A stretch of DNA of 64,000 nucleotides from Archivesica marissinica (Eukaryota; Mollusca; Bivalvia; Venerida; Vesicomyidae). Below, piece by piece: positions 62,701-64,000 of the stretch. The notes below the pieces were generated by a model that ran no database searches, was not told the origin of the DNA, and saw only the letters and a list, made by a program, of their open reading frames with translations. The stretch lies in NCBI GenBank assembly GCA_014843695.1, contig CM026386.1, positions 16,004,949-16,068,948 on the forward strand, given 5' to 3'. Position numbers and translations under genes: made by a program. Position 1 is the stretch's first letter, and the number at the start of each line of letters is the position of its first letter.

Positions 62701-64000
62701 ACCGTTTTGCACATGACTGTCATTTTTATCCGGGCAGTGTAAAACATAGCTGTAACATAATACGCTGAACACCGGAAACATGAATGTACCGTTTTGCACA
62801 TGACTGTCATTTGTACCCGGGCAGTGTAAAACATAGCTATAACATAATACACCGAACACCGGAAACATGAATGTACTGTTTTGCACATGACTGTCATTTG
62901 TACCCGGGCAGTGTAAAACATAGCTGTAACATAATACGCCGATCACCGGAAACATGAATGTACCGTTTTGCACATGACTGTCATTTGTACCCGGGCAGTG
63001 TAAAACATAGCTGTAACATAATACGCCGAACACCGGAAACATAAATGTACCGTTTTGCACATGACTGTCATTTGCACCCGGGCACTATAAAACATAGCTG
63101 TAACATAATACGCCGAACACCGGACACATGAATGTACCGTGTTGCATATGACTGTCAATTGTACACAGGCAGTGTAAAACATAGCTTTAACATAATACGC
63201 CGAACACCGGAAACATGAATGTACCGTTTTGCACATGACTGTCATTTGTACCCGGGCAGTGTAAAGCATAGCTGTAACATAATACGCCTAACACCGGAAA
63301 CATGAATGTACCGTTTTGCACATGACTGTCATTTGTACCCAGGCAGTGTAAAACATAGCTGTAACATAATACGCCGAACACCGGAAACATGAATGTACCG
63401 TTTTGCACATGACTGTCATTTGTACCCGGGCAGTGTAAAACATAGCTGTAACATAATACGCCGAACACCGGAAACATTAACGTACCATTTTGCACATGAT
63501 TGTCATTTGTACCCGGGCAGTGTAAAACATAGCTGTAACATAATACGCCGAACACTGGAAACATGAATGTACCGTTTTGCACATGACTGTCATTTGTACC
63601 CAGGCAGTGTAAAACATAGCTGTAACATAATACACCGAACACCGGAAACATGAATGTACCGTTTTGCACATGACTGTCATTTGTACCCGGGCAGTGTAAA
63701 ACATAGCTGTAACATAATACGCCGAACACCGGAAACATTAACGTACCATTTTGCACATGATTGTCATTAGTACCCGGGCAGTGTAAAATATAGCTGTAAC
63801 ATAATACACCGAACACCGGAAACATGAATGTACCGTTTTGCACATGACTGTCATTTGTACCCGGGCAGTGTAAATCATAGCTGTAACATAATACGCCGAA
63901 CACCGGAAACATGACTGTACCGTGTTGCACATGACTGTCATTTGTACCCGGGAACTGTAAATCATAGCTGTACCGTAATACGCCGAACACCGGAAACATG
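56772..64000 (-). repeat. 87-bp minisatellite (about 83 units, continues off window)
   Basis: The unit includes AACATGAATGTACCGTTTTG, CACATGACTGTCATTTGTAC, CCGGGCAGTGTAAAACATAG and CTGTAACATAATACGCCGAA. All three minus-strand frames of the consensus unit lack stops, so open frames of up to 673 codons (58780-60801) arise with 29-residue periods. Short degenerate pieces precede it from about 56520. Single-base deletions cluster at 58080-58340 and 62230-62660. It should lie in the intron that splits the SRCR domain whose b half is at 55580-55755. Confidence 0.95.

Noticed and set aside
56772..64000. 87 = 42 + 45, suggesting a composite unit
   Set aside because: The 87-bp unit shows no sequence match to either shorter unit; the sum is a coincidence.

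Overview
This window looks like animal genomic DNA, most likely from a lophotrochozoan and probably a marine bivalve mollusc. It is AT-rich. Coding sequence is confined to short exons with GT/AG borders. There are several tRNA-derived SINEs, 5'-truncated non-LTR retrotransposons with short tandem 3' tails, MITEs and very large minisatellite arrays. The bivalve call is an inference: many-domain SRCR genes are expanded in bivalves, and one hairpin repeat at 1386-1453 resembles a repeat I remember from clam genomes. No complete gene lies in the window.

The only convincing host coding sequence is a minus-strand gene (or two near-identical copies of one) for a large scavenger-receptor cysteine-rich (SRCR) protein. 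Each SRCR domain is split over two exons, an 'a' half (44-50 codons, ending near LGY/LGF) and a 'b' half (53-61 codons). All a exons start in phase 1 and end in phase 2; all b exons start in phase 2 and end in phase 1. Read from right to left the order is: b 55755-55580; a 52654-52519 with b 50116-49947; an EGF-like exon 48506-48384; a 47447-47294 with b 46795-46611; a 44618-44477 with b 36759-36578; a 33008-32873 with b 30246-30086; then, past a gap, a 12410-12257 with b 11758-11574; a 9581-9440 with b 4010-3829; and a 859-724. Two-exon domains with up to six cysteines fit group A SRCR.

Most of the rest is intron filled with tandem repeats, nearly every long intron having its own family: 18 bp (1-357, 31952-32506), 24 bp (about 30870-31790), 42 bp (4511-9446, 37260-44483), 45 bp (12646-28062, 52674-54829), 50 bp (2445-3709, 34594-36458) and 87 bp (56772-64000, running off the window). 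The 42-bp unit is derived from the 5' splice site of the exon it abuts, so that intron holds over 100 copies of its own donor-like sequence. The 45-bp array abuts the acceptor of another exon.

Positions 1-12645 and about 32150-47682 are near-identical, differing by a few SNPs and by array length. A run of exactly 1000 N (28063-29062) separates the contigs that carry them. The left copy ends in a junction that removes 5,061 bp present in the right copy (an EGF exon and one a+b pair, an in-frame loss) and jumps into the 45-bp array at a matching position. The simplest reading is two haplotypes of one locus scaffolded in tandem; a true recent intragenic duplication is the alternative. Nearly all long open frames in the window are products of repeat units whose length is a multiple of three, not genes.
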